A program made the position numbers and the translations under genes. This document shows positions 9,473-20,587 of a stretch of 64,000 nt of DNA, in pieces. The first letter of the stretch is position 1. Every line of letters starts with the position of its first letter. The notes under the pieces were generated by a model. The model was not told the origin of the DNA. It worked only from the letters and a program-made list of their open reading frames with translations, and ran no database searches. This stretch comes from Eubacterium sp. (lineage in GTDB: Bacteria > Bacillota > Clostridia > Acetivibrionales > DSM-1351), in contig JAQSXC010000002.1 in assembly GCA_029266335.1 (NCBI GenBank), positions 1 to 64,000 of the forward strand, read 5' to 3'.

Positions 9473-9689
9473 GTGAATACCTCCTGAAAATAATTTGGAA
9501 CAAGTATTATTATACATCAAAAAACTCTTAAAGTCAGCATATTGGTATGTCCCTGAAGAGGAAGGCCTCACATGGAGGGTATAGCTTTAAAAAATATTTC
9601 TTAAATCAGCCATTTTAAAAAATAAACTCTGTTATAATAGGATTGTCAGCAAAACAGGTTGTTAGAAATTGATTAAGGAGAGTGCGCTA

Positions 9690-10220
9690 ATGAAATCTAT
9701 TGTAGTTTACAGATCAAAGTCTGGTTTTACAAAGCAGTACGCACAATGGATTGCAGAGGAGCTTAAGGCAGATATATTTGAGGCTCAAAAAGTTTCGGCA
9801 GAAATGCTTAAAACTTATGACAAAATTGTCTACGGTGGTGGTTTGTACGCTGTGGGAATAAATGGACTTAAACTTATTACCCGTAATCTAGACCGGCTTG
9901 AAGGTAAAAAAATTGCTGTTTTTGCTACCGGTGCAACGCCTCCAAGAAAAGAAGATATTGAAAAGGTAAGAGATATGAATTTTACTCCTCTTCAGCAAAA
10001 ACAAACAGGTTTCTTTTACTTAAGGGGAGGTTTTGATTACTCTAAGCTAAAGTTAATTGATAAAATATTAATGAATATGCTAAAGCTTAAAATAAAAGGA
10101 AAAAAGAAAACCACACAGCTGGAACCTGATGAAATCGGTATGCTTGCTGCCTATGACAAGCCGGTTGACTTTTCAAGAAAGAAAAACATTGAGGAACTGA
10201 TTGCATATATTAACTCTTAG
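9690..10220 (+). CDS. Flavodoxin-domain protein
   Basis: 'MKSIVVYRSKSGFTKQYAQWIAEELKADIFEAQKV...DKIVYGGGLYAVGINGLK'. Confidence 0.88.
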   Translation: MKSIVVYRSKSGFTKQYAQWIAEELKADIFEAQKVSAEMLKTYDKIVYGGGLYAVGINGLKLITRNLDRLEGKKIAVFATGATPPRKEDIEKVRDMNFTPLQQKQTGFFYLRGGFDYSKLKLIDKILMNMLKLKIKGKKKTTQLEPDEIGMLAAYDKPVDFSRKKNIEELIAYINS

Positions 10221-10359
10221 TACTCACTTTTATCAGTTTCCAGGTATAAATTCATATAGCCTTATAAAGAATTATAAATATGTGTTTTTAAAGTAAATAA
10301 AATGGTATTAACAAAATTATATGTATTAAATGAATTTTAATAACGGGGAGGATTACATA

Positions 10360-11322
10360 ATGAAGGTAAGATTTGGGATTATAGGTCTGGGAGGTATAGC
10401 TGTAAGATTTGCAAAGGTGCTGAACACTGCTGAAGGCGTGGAATTGTCTGCCGTGGCATCTCGTGAGATGGAAAGGTCAAAGGCTTTTGCAGAAAAGTAT
10501 GGTTCCAAGCAGGCTTATGACAATTACAGCGAGTTGATAAAGGATAAGGAAGTTGATGTTGTTTATGTTGCATTAACACATAATTTTCATTATGAAATTG
10601 TAAAAGAGTGCTTGAATAATGGAAAGGGAGTTATCTGTGAAAAGCCTTTTGTACTTCATAAAAAAGAAGCGGAGGAGCTTTCACAGCTGTCAAAAGAGAA
10701 GAATGTACTGTTGATGGAGGCTATGTGGACCAGATTCATTCCTGCCTTCAGGAAGGCAAGAGAATGGGTTGTGAGCGGAAAAATCGGAGCAGTCAGGCTT
10801 GTCAGTGCCTCCTTCTGCTTCAATTTTCCATTTGATCCAAAGAGCAGATTATATGATCCGGCAGTAGCTGGGGGAAGTCTGTACGATGCAGGAGTTTATC
10901 CAATTGAATTTACAACAGGAATTCTGGGTGAAAATCCGACTCGGGTAAATGGTCTGGCAAAGTTCTGCCCTACAGGTGTTGATGAATTTGTTGCAATGAA
11001 TATGAGCTTTGAAAGCGGTGCTCTTGCAACACTTAGCTGTGGTGTGTCAGCAAATACAAACAGGGATGCCAGGGTGTATGGAACTGAAGGAAATATAGTT
11101 GTTTACGATTTCCTGGGCTCAAGAAAATGTGAACTGTACGATAATGAAAACAAGCTGATGGAAAGCTTTGAAGTGGATTTTGAAGATGGTTTTATTTATC
11201 AGATTGAGCATTTCAGAGACTTATATCTCAACAAGAAGATTGAAAGTGAAATCATTCCTCACAAGGACTCTATTGCATGTGCCGATATATTTGACCAACT
11301 TATGGGACAGTGGGGGAAATAG
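10360..11322 (+). CDS. Gfo/Idh/MocA-family oxidoreductase
   Basis: 'MKVRFGIIGLGGIAVRFAK', 'GKGVICEKPF' motif. Confidence 0.93.
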   Translation: MKVRFGIIGLGGIAVRFAKVLNTAEGVELSAVASREMERSKAFAEKYGSKQAYDNYSELIKDKEVDVVYVALTHNFHYEIVKECLNNGKGVICEKPFVLHKKEAEELSQLSKEKNVLLMEAMWTRFIPAFRKAREWVVSGKIGAVRLVSASFCFNFPFDPKSRLYDPAVAGGSLYDAGVYPIEFTTGILGENPTRVNGLAKFCPTGVDEFVAMNMSFESGALATLSCGVSANTNRDARVYGTEGNIVVYDFLGSRKCELYDNENKLMESFEVDFEDGFIYQIEHFRDLYLNKKIESEIIPHKDSIACADIFDQLMGQWGK

Positions 11323-11373
11323 TTTTAAGAAACAGCAGTACTTAAAGCTTTAACAAAAGGGGAATTTGAACTA

Positions 11374-12420
11374 ATGATACGATTTAATTGTGACTATAGT
11401 GAAGGTGCACACCCTAAGGTGCTTCAGAAACTCATTGAAACCAATATGGAACAGACTGCCGGCTACGGTGTTGACCCGTATTGCCTGAGAGCTGCACAGC
11501 TCATAAAAAGCAAATGCGGCCGGGAGGATATTGATGTACATTTCCTGGTTGGAGGTACCCAGGCAAATCTGACGGTAATATCTGCAGCACTGCGGCCGCA
11601 TCAGGGTGTCATCTCTGCTGATACGGGACATATAAATACACACGAAACCGGTGCCATAGAAGCCAACGGGCATAAGGTACTTGCTCTGCCGGCAGTTAAT
11701 GGAAAGCTGTCTGCCGAATCTATTCGGACGTATTTTGAAGCACATTACAATGATGAAACCAGGGAGCATATTGTACAGCCAAAGCTGGTATACATCTCAA
11801 ATCCCACCGAAATAGGAACAATATACACAAAGTCGGAGCTCACAGCCATAAGTCAGGTCTGCAGAAAAAATGACCTGTTTCTTTACCTGGATGGAGCCCG
11901 TTTGGGTTACGCTCTGTGTGCAGAGGATAATGATCTGGATCTTCCAACAATAGCAGGGCTGTGCGATGCCTTCTATATAGGAGGTACAAAGCTTGGTGCT
12001 CTTTTTGGAGAAGCGGTGATTTTATGTAATACCGGCATTAAGAAGGATTTCAGATATATTATAAAGCAGAAGGGCGGAATGCTTGCCAAGGGAAGACTGC
12101 TGGGAGTGCAGTTTGCTGCGCTTTTTGAGGACGATTTGTATTTTGAGATGGCAAGCCATGCAAACAGAATGGCGCTTATGATAAAAAATGCCTTTAAGAG
12201 AAATGGGTACAGCTTCCTGGTAGAATCAACCACAAATCAGCAATTTCCTATTGTACCCCATCATATTCTTATGAAACTTAAAGAAAATTTTGAATATTCC
12301 TTCTGGGAAAAAGTGAATGCTAATAGCAGTGCAGTCCGTTTCTGTACAAGCTGGGCAACTGATCTTCAAGCTGTGAAGCAGCTGACTGAAGAAATTGATA
12401 AACACGGAAGAATTGATTAA
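11374..12420 (+). CDS. Low-specificity L-threonine aldolase / beta-eliminating lyase family
   Basis: 'HINTHETGAIEANGHKVLALPAVNGKL', 'LDGARLGYAL', PLP-Lys region 'FYIGGTKLGALFGEA'. Confidence 0.9.
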   Translation: MIRFNCDYSEGAHPKVLQKLIETNMEQTAGYGVDPYCLRAAQLIKSKCGREDIDVHFLVGGTQANLTVISAALRPHQGVISADTGHINTHETGAIEANGHKVLALPAVNGKLSAESIRTYFEAHYNDETREHIVQPKLVYISNPTEIGTIYTKSELTAISQVCRKNDLFLYLDGARLGYALCAEDNDLDLPTIAGLCDAFYIGGTKLGALFGEAVILCNTGIKKDFRYIIKQKGGMLAKGRLLGVQFAALFEDDLYFEMASHANRMALMIKNAFKRNGYSFLVESTTNQQFPIVPHHILMKLKENFEYSFWEKVNANSSAVRFCTSWATDLQAVKQLTEEIDKHGRID

Positions 12421-12481
12421 TGGATTTGCAGTTTGAACACCAATTATAAAAAAGAGCGGTATTAAGGCGGAAAGCGAGCAT

Positions 12482-12745
12482 ATGAGCAAGAGCTATGAAT
12501 TTGAAGCCGAGATAAAAAAAGTACCTGATATTGACGGAGCATATATTGAATTCCCTTATGACGTAAAGGCCGAATTCGGAAAGGGAAGAGTAAAAGTACT
12601 GGCAACCTTCGACGGGGAAGCTTATGAAGGCAGTCTTGTAAAAATGAAAACACCCTGCCATATAATAGGTATCAGGAAGGATATCAGAGCAAAAATAGGA
12701 AAACAGCCGGGAGATACTATAAAAGTAACAATACAGGAGAGATAA
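12482..12745 (+). CDS. DUF1905-domain protein
   Basis: '[35 protein letters not shown]...[26 protein letters not shown]'. Confidence 0.85.
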   Translation: MSKSYEFEAEIKKVPDIDGAYIEFPYDVKAEFGKGRVKVLATFDGEAYEGSLVKMKTPCHIIGIRKDIRAKIGKQPGDTIKVTIQER

Positions 12746-12774
12746 TTAAAATTTGATATTTTTTAATTTTGTAT

Positions 12775-12818
12775 TAACACAAATTCTTCTGATATAAGCT
12801 GATGGATTTGTGTTTTTA
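12775..12818 (+). terminator. Rho-independent terminator
   Basis: AACACAAAT...ATTTGTGTTTTT. Confidence 0.6.
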
Positions 12819-12900
12819 CTTTTTGCATAGTTGAAAAAATAGGATAAAATATAAAGGTAATTGATTTGATCCCAATAAATATACAGAAAGAGTTGGATAA

Positions 12901-14352
12901 ATGACAGAAGTTAATTTTAGTGATTATCATTTAAGCAGTGAAATTATGAAAGCTATTGAAATGCTAGGTTATAAAAGTCCTACAAGAGTTCAGCAGGAGG
13001 TTATACCCGCTTTGCTTCATCACAGGGATATAATAGTGAAATCCCAGACCGGAAGCGGAAAAACTGCTTCTTTTGCCATTCCCATATGCCATATGACTGC
13101 CTGGGAGGAAAATAAACCTCAGGCACTGGTAATTACTCCTACGAGAGAACTGGCAATTCAGGTCAAGGAAGATATTTTTAACATAGGAAGGTTTAAAAGG
13201 CTCAAAGTTCCGGCCATTTACGGAAAATCTCCTTTTTATAATCAGGAAAAGGAACTGAAACAAAAAACGCATATTGTGGCAGGAACTCCGGGAAGAATAA
13301 TTGATCATCTGGACAGAGCTACCCTGGACACCTCAAATATAAGATTTCTTATTATTGACGAAGCTGATGAAATGCTTAATATGGGTTTCATAGAACAAAT
13401 TGAAGCAATAATAGCAAAATTGCCTGCCGAAAGGATAACTGTTCTGCTTTCAGCCACAATGCCCAAAGGTATACAGGAACTATGTGCAAAATACATGAAC
13501 AGGCCCATAATGGTTGAGGTAGAAGAGACAAATACAACCGCGGACAGAATATATCAGGAACGGTACTCTGTGGAAGCCAGGGATAAGTTAAAGCTGCTGA
13601 AGGATATAACAATTGTTGAAAATCCTGAGAGCTGTATTATTTTTTGCAATACAAAGCAAATGGTAGATGCTTTACAGCACGAACTGGCAAGGAATAATTA
13701 CTCCTGTGAAAAAATCCATGGAGGTATGGAACAGCGTGACAGACTCCGCATAATGAATGACTTTAAACAGGGATATTTCAGATATCTGGTAGCAACTGAC
13801 GTAGCAGCAAGGGGAATCGATATAGATAATATTTCTCTTGTGATAAACTATGACATTCCTCAGGACAGTGAAAGCTATGTCCATAGAATAGGGAGGACCG
13901 GACGGGTAAATAACACCGGGAAAGCGATCTCGTTTGCAACGAAAAATGATGATAAGTATCTCGGTGCAATTCAACAATATATAGGTAAGGAAATTCCCTT
14001 AAAGGACAAGCCCGGCATAGATGCAGTAAAAGACCTGAGAGAGCAGTTTATGGAAAAAATGACTTCGTCACCAGTATTAAAACAAGCAAAAGGTACCCGT
14101 CTCAATAAAGAGATTTTAAAGCTGCATATAAATGCCGGTAAAAAGACAAAAATGCGTCCGGTGGATATTGTTGGCACTCTTTGCAACATCAAGGGAATAA
14201 CTGCTGAAGATATCGGCATAATCAATATTGCTGACGTTTCAACCTTTGTAGAGATTCTTAATAACAAGGGCGAGCTGGTATACAGGGAGCTTCAGAAAAC
14301 GCCTATAAAAGGACGGCTCAGGAAGGTAAGCAAAGCTGATACCGGAAGGTGA
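12901..14352 (+). CDS. DEAD/DEAH-box RNA helicase
   Basis: Q-motif, 'SQTGSGKTASFAIP', 'DEADEML', 'SATMP', 'HRIGRTGR'. Confidence 0.96.
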   Translation: MTEVNFSDYHLSSEIMKAIEMLGYKSPTRVQQEVIPALLHHRDIIVKSQTGSGKTASFAIPICHMTAWEENKPQALVITPTRELAIQVKEDIFNIGRFKRLKVPAIYGKSPFYNQEKELKQKTHIVAGTPGRIIDHLDRATLDTSNIRFLIIDEADEMLNMGFIEQIEAIIAKLPAERITVLLSATMPKGIQELCAKYMNRPIMVEVEETNTTADRIYQERYSVEARDKLKLLKDITIVENPESCIIFCNTKQMVDALQHELARNNYSCEKIHGGMEQRDRLRIMNDFKQGYFRYLVATDVAARGIDIDNISLVINYDIPQDSESYVHRIGRTGRVNNTGKAISFATKNDDKYLGAIQQYIGKEIPLKDKPGIDAVKDLREQFMEKMTSSPVLKQAKGTRLNKEILKLHINAGKKTKMRPVDIVGTLCNIKGITAEDIGIINIADVSTFVEILNNKGELVYRELQKTPIKGRLRKVSKADTGR

Positions 14353-14392
14353 ATATGTAAACAGGTATTTATTACGTAAAAGGTTTAAATTA

Positions 14393-15253
14393 ATGATGAA
14401 TTTGGGTGAAAATATGATTGAAATTGGCAAGGTGCAAACACTGAAAATTATAAGAAAAACTCAACATGGAGTTTATCTGAACTCTCTAACAGATACTGTA
14501 GCTGAAGATATATTATTGCCCCGGAATCAGGTATCCGGCAGTAACAATATAGGGGATTCAATAGAGGTTTTTGTATATAGAGATTCTGAAGACAGGATTA
14601 TTGCAACTATTAACAAACCTTTTGTGGTTTTGGGTGAACTGGCAGTTCTTAAAGTTAAAGAAAATACTGAAATAGGTGCTTTTCTGGACTGGGGTCTTGA
14701 AAAAGATCTTTTTCTGCCCTTTAAGGAACAGGTAGGAAGAGTTGTTGAAAACCGGAGCTATCTGGTGGGATTATATGTAGATAAAAGCAGCAGGCTATGC
14801 GCTACCATGAGAATTTACGATATGCTCCGCACAGATCCGCCGTATAAAATAAAGGATTGGGTTTCAGGTACAATATATAGCATCAATAGCGAGTACGGAG
14901 CATTTATTGCGGTAGACAACAAATACCACGGCTTGATTCCCAGCAGGGAGTTGCACAGGGAAGTAACTGAAGGTGACCTTGTAAATGCAAGAGTAGTAAG
15001 GATAAGACGGGATGGAAAGCTGGAATTAAGTCTGCGGCAGGAGGCGTTCAACGAAATGGAGGGGGATGCCCAAAAAATCATTGAAAGGTTGAAACTCTGC
15101 AACGGTAAAATAGACATAAATGACAGCAGCTCTCCTGAGAAAATCAAGTCAGAACTCAGTATGAGCAAGGCCGCCTTCAAAAGAGCGGTTGGCAGATTGC
15201 TTAAAGAGGGTGCGGTTAAAATCACAGTCGAGGGTATGGAATTAATGTGGTAG
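14393..15253 (+). CDS. S1 RNA-binding domain protein, CvfB-like
   Basis: Tandem S1-like repeats and C-terminal winged-helix 'SMSKAAFKRAVGRLLKEGAVKI'. Confidence 0.88.
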   Translation: MMNLGENMIEIGKVQTLKIIRKTQHGVYLNSLTDTVAEDILLPRNQVSGSNNIGDSIEVFVYRDSEDRIIATINKPFVVLGELAVLKVKENTEIGAFLDWGLEKDLFLPFKEQVGRVVENRSYLVGLYVDKSSRLCATMRIYDMLRTDPPYKIKDWVSGTIYSINSEYGAFIAVDNKYHGLIPSRELHREVTEGDLVNARVVRIRRDGKLELSLRQEAFNEMEGDAQKIIERLKLCNGKIDINDSSSPEKIKSELSMSKAAFKRAVGRLLKEGAVKITVEGMELMW

Positions 15254-15375
15254 GCAAATTGGGAAAATTAAGCAGAGAAACACAACTATGACAGCCTTCG
15301 ACAGATTATTTAAAAATAAAAGCGTATTATAGATAAAAATGTATATCAATTTGTTAGTTGAGCAAGGGTGGATAT

Positions 15376-16509
15376 ATGCAGATTTTCAGCTATATAGAGA
15401 TTAATTTGATAGCTCTTACTATTCTTATAATAATATTTTTCAATATAAGAAGTAAAAAGGAACGTTTTCTGTATGACCAAAAGCTTTTTATGCTATTACT
15501 GTTTTTTAATGCAATGATTTTAATATTTGATACGGTTATGTGGGTACTGAACTTTAAAGATGGAGGGACTGCAAGGGTTTTAAATAATGTTGCTACTACT
15601 GCCTACTATATGCTGAATCCGGTTCCCTGTATGCTTTGGTCTGTATATGCCGATTTTCAAATACATAAGGATGAGCAGCGGACCAAAAGACTGGCTGCTT
15701 TTCTTAGTATTCCTGTATTAATTAACGCTTTGCTGGCTGTTCTGAGTCCCTTTTACAAACTACTGTTTTACATTAACAGATACAATGTTTACCATAGAGG
15801 TAAACTGTTCCTGATTATGGGTATCATATGCTACTTTTATTTTGTGTATACTTTTATCCAAATAATCAGAAACAAAAGCAAGATTGACAGAAAGCAGTAT
15901 CTAGCACTGATTTTTTTTGCTTTTCCACCCTTTATAAGTGCAATTATCCAAATTTTATATTACGGAATATCGGTGATTTGGATATGTATGGCATTTTCTC
16001 TGCTGATTGTATTTATAAATATTCAGAATAATCAGCTGTATACCGATTATCTGACAGGTTTATATAACCGAAGACAGCTGGATAATTATCTGACACAAAA
16101 ATTAAATGGTATAACTTCAAAATATCTGGCTGGCGTAATGATAGACCTGGATTCCTTCAAACAGATCAATGATGTTTATGGGCATACGGCAGGCGATACG
16201 GCTCTCGTTTGCGTTGCAGATATTTTAAAGTCAAGCTTCAGAAGAAACGATTTTATCGCCAGATATGGCGGGGACGAATTTGCTGTAATTATGGAAATTA
16301 GGGAAAAGGATGAATTAATCAGTATTATCGATAACCTGAGAAAGAGCACAGAACAATATAATATTGAAAGCATTTTACCTTATCAAATAAGTCTTAGCAT
16401 CGGTTATGATATTTTTGATACAAAATCAGGCTTAACAATTCAAAAGTTTTATAAACACATTGATAAATTAATGTATGAAGACAAGCGGGGAAGAGATCTC
16501 AATAATTGA
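15376..16509 (+). CDS. Membrane GGDEF-domain protein
   Basis: N-terminal 7TM-like region then 'DYLTGLYNRRQL...RYGGDEFAV'. Confidence 0.93.
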   Translation: MQIFSYIEINLIALTILIIIFFNIRSKKERFLYDQKLFMLLLFFNAMILIFDTVMWVLNFKDGGTARVLNNVATTAYYMLNPVPCMLWSVYADFQIHKDEQRTKRLAAFLSIPVLINALLAVLSPFYKLLFYINRYNVYHRGKLFLIMGIICYFYFVYTFIQIIRNKSKIDRKQYLALIFFAFPPFISAIIQILYYGISVIWICMAFSLLIVFINIQNNQLYTDYLTGLYNRRQLDNYLTQKLNGITSKYLAGVMIDLDSFKQINDVYGHTAGDTALVCVADILKSSFRRNDFIARYGGDEFAVIMEIREKDELISIIDNLRKSTEQYNIESILPYQISLSIGYDIFDTKSGLTIQKFYKHIDKLMYEDKRGRDLNN

Positions 16510-16625
16510 CGGACATTCCTTGTTTTATATTTTGACAATATATGCAATTACATGTTTATGCTATATTATTATGGGTAACTAATATAAAAGAATTTTAAAA
16601 AGACATTAAACCGGGAGGCCCCAAA

Positions 16626-18419
16626 GTGACTAAAAAAATTAAATATAAGATATTGGCAACATTCTTAATAACATCTACTCTTTTCATAATATTTTCAGGT
16701 ACATACAGTATATTTAATTTAATACAACTAAACAAATCTGAAACCTCAACAATTGAACAGATCTTATTAAGTGATTATGACAGTATGATCAAAAATGAAG
16801 TTGAAACAGCAGTAAATGTGGCTGATGCGTATTATAACATATACAAAGAAGGCACTATGTCGGAACAGGAAGCCAAAGATACGGCTATAAAGGTAATAAA
16901 AAAATTAAAATACAGCAATGATGGCTATTTTTGGATAGACGACACCTCGGGAGTTTTGGTTGCACATCCTGTAAAACCGGAAGATGAGGGAAAAAACAGA
17001 CTTGATATTACTGATCCCAACGGAGTTAAACTTATCCGCGAGGTGATTGATGCTGCTGTTAACGGCAAGGAAGCAGGCTATACAAATTTTATGTGGGAAA
17101 AGCCCGAAGATGTCGGAACGGGTAAATTGACACAGAAAAGAGCGTATTCACTGCTGTTCAAACCCTGGAACTGGGTAATCAGCACCGGTAATTATGTTGA
17201 TAATTTCGATAAAATTGTTGACGCAAAAAGTGCTGATTTAAACAGTAATTTGATGAAAAATATTTATGCCATACTTGTTTTTCTGGGGATGTCGATTATT
17301 GCCATGGCAGTAGTCGGTTTAGCCCTCAGCAGGAAGTTATCCGAGCCCATAATTAAGATTGTTAAAGCCTTTGAAAAGGATGAGAACGGACAGATACGCA
17401 TTCAGGAAATCAAATTGAAGTCCAGGGATGAAATCGGAATATTGGCAGGTACTTTAAATGAAATGTCAATGCAGGTTAAAGGTTTTATAAACGGTGTAGT
17501 AAGTGAGTCCGGAAATATCGATGCTTCAGCGAACATTGTCAGGGAAGAAATGACATCTATGCATACATTGATTGAAGATGTTTCTGCAACAACGGAGGAA
17601 ATCTCAGCCGGTATGGAGGAAACTGCAGCTTCGACACAGGAAATGTATGCAACAGCGGTTGAAATAGGAACTGCGGTTGATTTAATGGCTGACAAGGCAA
17701 ATGAGAGCGACAGCTTTGTTAAAGTAATCAGTAAAAGGGCAGGTGAACTGAAATTAAATATAGGTAATGCTATAGAAAACGGTACCGAAATTTTAAATAA
17801 TTCAAGAAACAATTTGCAGAAGACACAGGAGGAAGCAAAATCAGTTGAAAAAATTAATGAACTGGCGGATGCCATACTTCAGATTACCAGTCAAACCAAC
17901 CTTTTGGCACTTAATGCTTCAATAGAAGCTGCAAGGGCAGGAGAAGCCGGAAAAGGGTTTGCAGTGGTAGCTGATGAAATCAGGGTTCTTGCTGAAGATT
18001 CCAAAACTACGGCCAATAAAATTCAGGATATTATCAAGCTGGTAACTAATTCTGTCAACAATTTATCTGCCAATTCAAGTGAATTGCTTAATTTTATTGG
18101 AAGCACAGTAAAGGAAGATTACGATTTGATGTTGAATGCATCGGATGAATATGACAAGGATGCCAGGAATATAGGTGTGTTGGTTTCAGACTTTAAACAA
18201 ACCTCGGACGATCTTAAGGTGTCGGTATCCAACATGATAAAGGCAATAGATGAAATAACATCTGCCAATAATGAGGAAGCAGAGGGCACAAGTAACATTG
18301 CCCAAAGATCGGTTGAAGTAAAAGAAAAAGCAAATGAACTGCTGATTCAGGCAAATAAATCAAAAAAATACTCTGAGAATCTTATGAATTATGTATCTAA
18401 ATTCAAGGTGGAACAGTAA
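16626..18419 (+). CDS. Methyl-accepting chemotaxis protein with single Cache sensor
   Basis: '[11 protein letters not shown]'-type Cache motif ([11 protein letters not shown]), HAMP, signalling core '[35 protein letters not shown]'; GTG start. Confidence 0.95.
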   Translation: MTKKIKYKILATFLITSTLFIIFSGTYSIFNLIQLNKSETSTIEQILLSDYDSMIKNEVETAVNVADAYYNIYKEGTMSEQEAKDTAIKVIKKLKYSNDGYFWIDDTSGVLVAHPVKPEDEGKNRLDITDPNGVKLIREVIDAAVNGKEAGYTNFMWEKPEDVGTGKLTQKRAYSLLFKPWNWVISTGNYVDNFDKIVDAKSADLNSNLMKNIYAILVFLGMSIIAMAVVGLALSRKLSEPIIKIVKAFEKDENGQIRIQEIKLKSRDEIGILAGTLNEMSMQVKGFINGVVSESGNIDASANIVREEMTSMHTLIEDVSATTEEISAGMEETAASTQEMYATAVEIGTAVDLMADKANESDSFVKVISKRAGELKLNIGNAIENGTEILNNSRNNLQKTQEEAKSVEKINELADAILQITSQTNLLALNASIEAARAGEAGKGFAVVADEIRVLAEDSKTTANKIQDIIKLVTNSVNNLSANSSELLNFIGSTVKEDYDLMLNASDEYDKDARNIGVLVSDFKQTSDDLKVSVSNMIKAIDEITSANNEEAEGTSNIAQRSVEVKEKANELLIQANKSKKYSENLMNYVSKFKVEQ

Positions 18420-18583
18420 TTAAATAATAAATGCCTCCGGGAAATACGAGAGGCATTTATTATTGTAAAGTGTGAGGCACAGCGTACCTATTATGGTATG
18501 CCGGTCAAACAAAAGTGGCTTTGCCACCTTTGTTCTGATAGAATATAGTTATCCAAACAGAAACGATGATGAAGGGAGGAAGT

Positions 18584-19048
18584 ATGTCGTATACCATAGT
18601 TGACTTATTTGACAAGTTCATTACTATAGAACAGGCAGGTTATAAAATGTTTATGGACATCACAACCATGAAGGGTGTTCACGAAAAGGTTAAAACCATG
18701 GCAAAGATATTTGCCATTGAAGAGAAGAAGCACATAGAAGTATACCAGAACCTTAAAATAAAAATGGAAAAAGAACCTGAAATCGAGGTTGATTTTTTCA
18801 TTTATGATAAGGCATCTACCTTAATATTTCAATACTCAAAGATTAATAGAACTGTTGAAACCGAAAGTCCGAAAAAATTATTGGAAGCCTGTCTTGGTTT
18901 TGAAAAGGACAATCTGGCATTGCTTTTAAACATAAGGGGAATTTTTATCAAGTCCAAAGCTGATACCAATTCGCCAAACTACAAAGCTATTTCGGAGATT
19001 ATAACCGAAGAGCAAAAACATATTAAAAGTATTGAAGCCTTTATTTAG
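18584..19048 (+). CDS. Ferritin-like/rubrerythrin-domain protein
   Basis: Two ExxH-like helices: 'FAIEEKKHIEVY' and 'ITEEQKHIKSIE'. Confidence 0.7.
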   Translation: MSYTIVDLFDKFITIEQAGYKMFMDITTMKGVHEKVKTMAKIFAIEEKKHIEVYQNLKIKMEKEPEIEVDFFIYDKASTLIFQYSKINRTVETESPKKLLEACLGFEKDNLALLLNIRGIFIKSKADTNSPNYKAISEIITEEQKHIKSIEAFI

Positions 19049-19159
19049 TTATTATTTATGTTTATTGAAAATATAATAGTTTATAAAACTTTACATATTG
19101 CTGAAAAATTCAAGAAATAGTTAAGGAGGGTAATGCTTTCCGGCTATTTGTGGAGGAAA

Positions 19160-19456
19160 ATTATGAAAAAGCTTATTGTTATATTGTTTCTGTTGCTGTT
19201 TTTACTGGTTGTAACCAATCCCAATCAGTCTGATTATAATTCATGGGTAAGTGAAAACCTTGCAGAAAAATTGAATTACAACTCGGAGGGTGCGTTGGGA
19301 AAAGCCCTTTCACCGCTTTCAGATGTTGTTGTAAATTCAGTTACCGACAGGCATAATTATTTTATATTCTCAATATATGAAACAAATCTGGGAAGCACTG
19401 AGTTCACTAAAACCTTAGGTATCTGTAAATTTTTTATTTCTTTGAATTCAAAGTAA
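19160..19456 (+). CDS. DUF4359-like secreted/membrane-anchored small protein
   Basis: Signal-like N-terminus then 'VTNPNQSDYNSWVSENL'. Confidence 0.6.
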   Translation: MMKKLIVILFLLLFLLVVTNPNQSDYNSWVSENLAEKLNYNSEGALGKALSPLSDVVVNSVTDRHNYFIFSIYETNLGSTEFTKTLGICKFFISLNSK

Positions 19457-19615
19457 GTATATATATCTGTAAATATATGCTTGAGCTCATATAAAAATAG
19501 CTACCCTGAAGATTACAATACAATTGTTAAATAAGACAACCTTAAATTTGTAAACTTATCCGTATGTAAACATATAATGATTACATACGGTATTATGGAA
19601 TGGGGTAAGTATTGT

Positions 19616-20587
19616 ATGAGTACAGGATTATTTGATGAAATCAGGGTTTTTTACGGCAGTGACCAGTTAACAACTATTTTTAATGATCTGGTAAACAATA
19701 ATGTTGAAGAGGCTGTAAGGTCTATTAATCACAAAAATTTACAATTTCCTTCTTTGTTTATACTTCAGCACCAGATAAACAAGTCAGGACTTGCTGACCG
19801 TTTAAGTCCTCGTAACAAATATGCCTTGGACTTGATAAATCAATTGTCGGCAGATGTACGTTTGGATTCTGACAGATTATTATCTGAATATACGCAGGCG
19901 AACTATTCCACAATCAGGTGGATTGTGGAAACAGGTTACGCAGATGATGGTTTAAGCGAAGAATACGATGAGGTGCTTGATACTGCTGCCATAATACTCA
20001 GCAGGGTTTATAATGACAACAGCTGCTTAAAAATCATGGATGAATTGATTTTTAACAGGCACAGAAAAGGTGCATATATTTACGATCTTGTATGGGCCTT
20101 TTTTGAAACAATAACTCCTCAAAGCATTAATATGGTGGCGAATCGTTTACGTTCTGCAAATCCAAAAGATATCGAGCTGGCACAAAAATTTCTGAATTTT
20201 ATACCCTGTATGAATAGAGAAGATGATCCTCTGAAACAATATCAATGTTGTGTAAGATGGATTAACCAAAATGAAAATTTTCTATATTATACGGGTGCAA
20301 CCAACCAACAGACTACCAATCCCTCCAGGTACGCTGTTTCACTGGAAGCCAAGTATTTACAGAAGCCTGCCGGTATTATTCTTTCAGATCAAACCAGATC
20401 ACTAAGAAAAGAAGAACTTTCATACATGGATATTTTCAAAAGTCTGGATGATGATTCAAGGCTGCTGCTTGCGAACTATTCGGATATGTTGTATCGCACT
20501 AACAAATATCGATGGAATAGATGGCTTCAAAGTCCTGTTGAAAAGCAGCTTGTGGTTGCCAGAAAGACAATGGGGGGAGAGCAATGA
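19616..20587 (+). CDS. Uncharacterised protein translationally coupled to tgl
   Basis: Long ORF; stop overlaps start of next gene (ATGA at 20584-20587); family not recognised. Confidence 0.8.
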   Translation: MSTGLFDEIRVFYGSDQLTTIFNDLVNNNVEEAVRSINHKNLQFPSLFILQHQINKSGLADRLSPRNKYALDLINQLSADVRLDSDRLLSEYTQANYSTIRWIVETGYADDGLSEEYDEVLDTAAIILSRVYNDNSCLKIMDELIFNRHRKGAYIYDLVWAFFETITPQSINMVANRLRSANPKDIELAQKFLNFIPCMNREDDPLKQYQCCVRWINQNENFLYYTGATNQQTTNPSRYAVSLEAKYLQKPAGIILSDQTRSLRKEELSYMDIFKSLDDDSRLLLANYSDMLYRTNKYRWNRWLQSPVEKQLVVARKTMGGEQ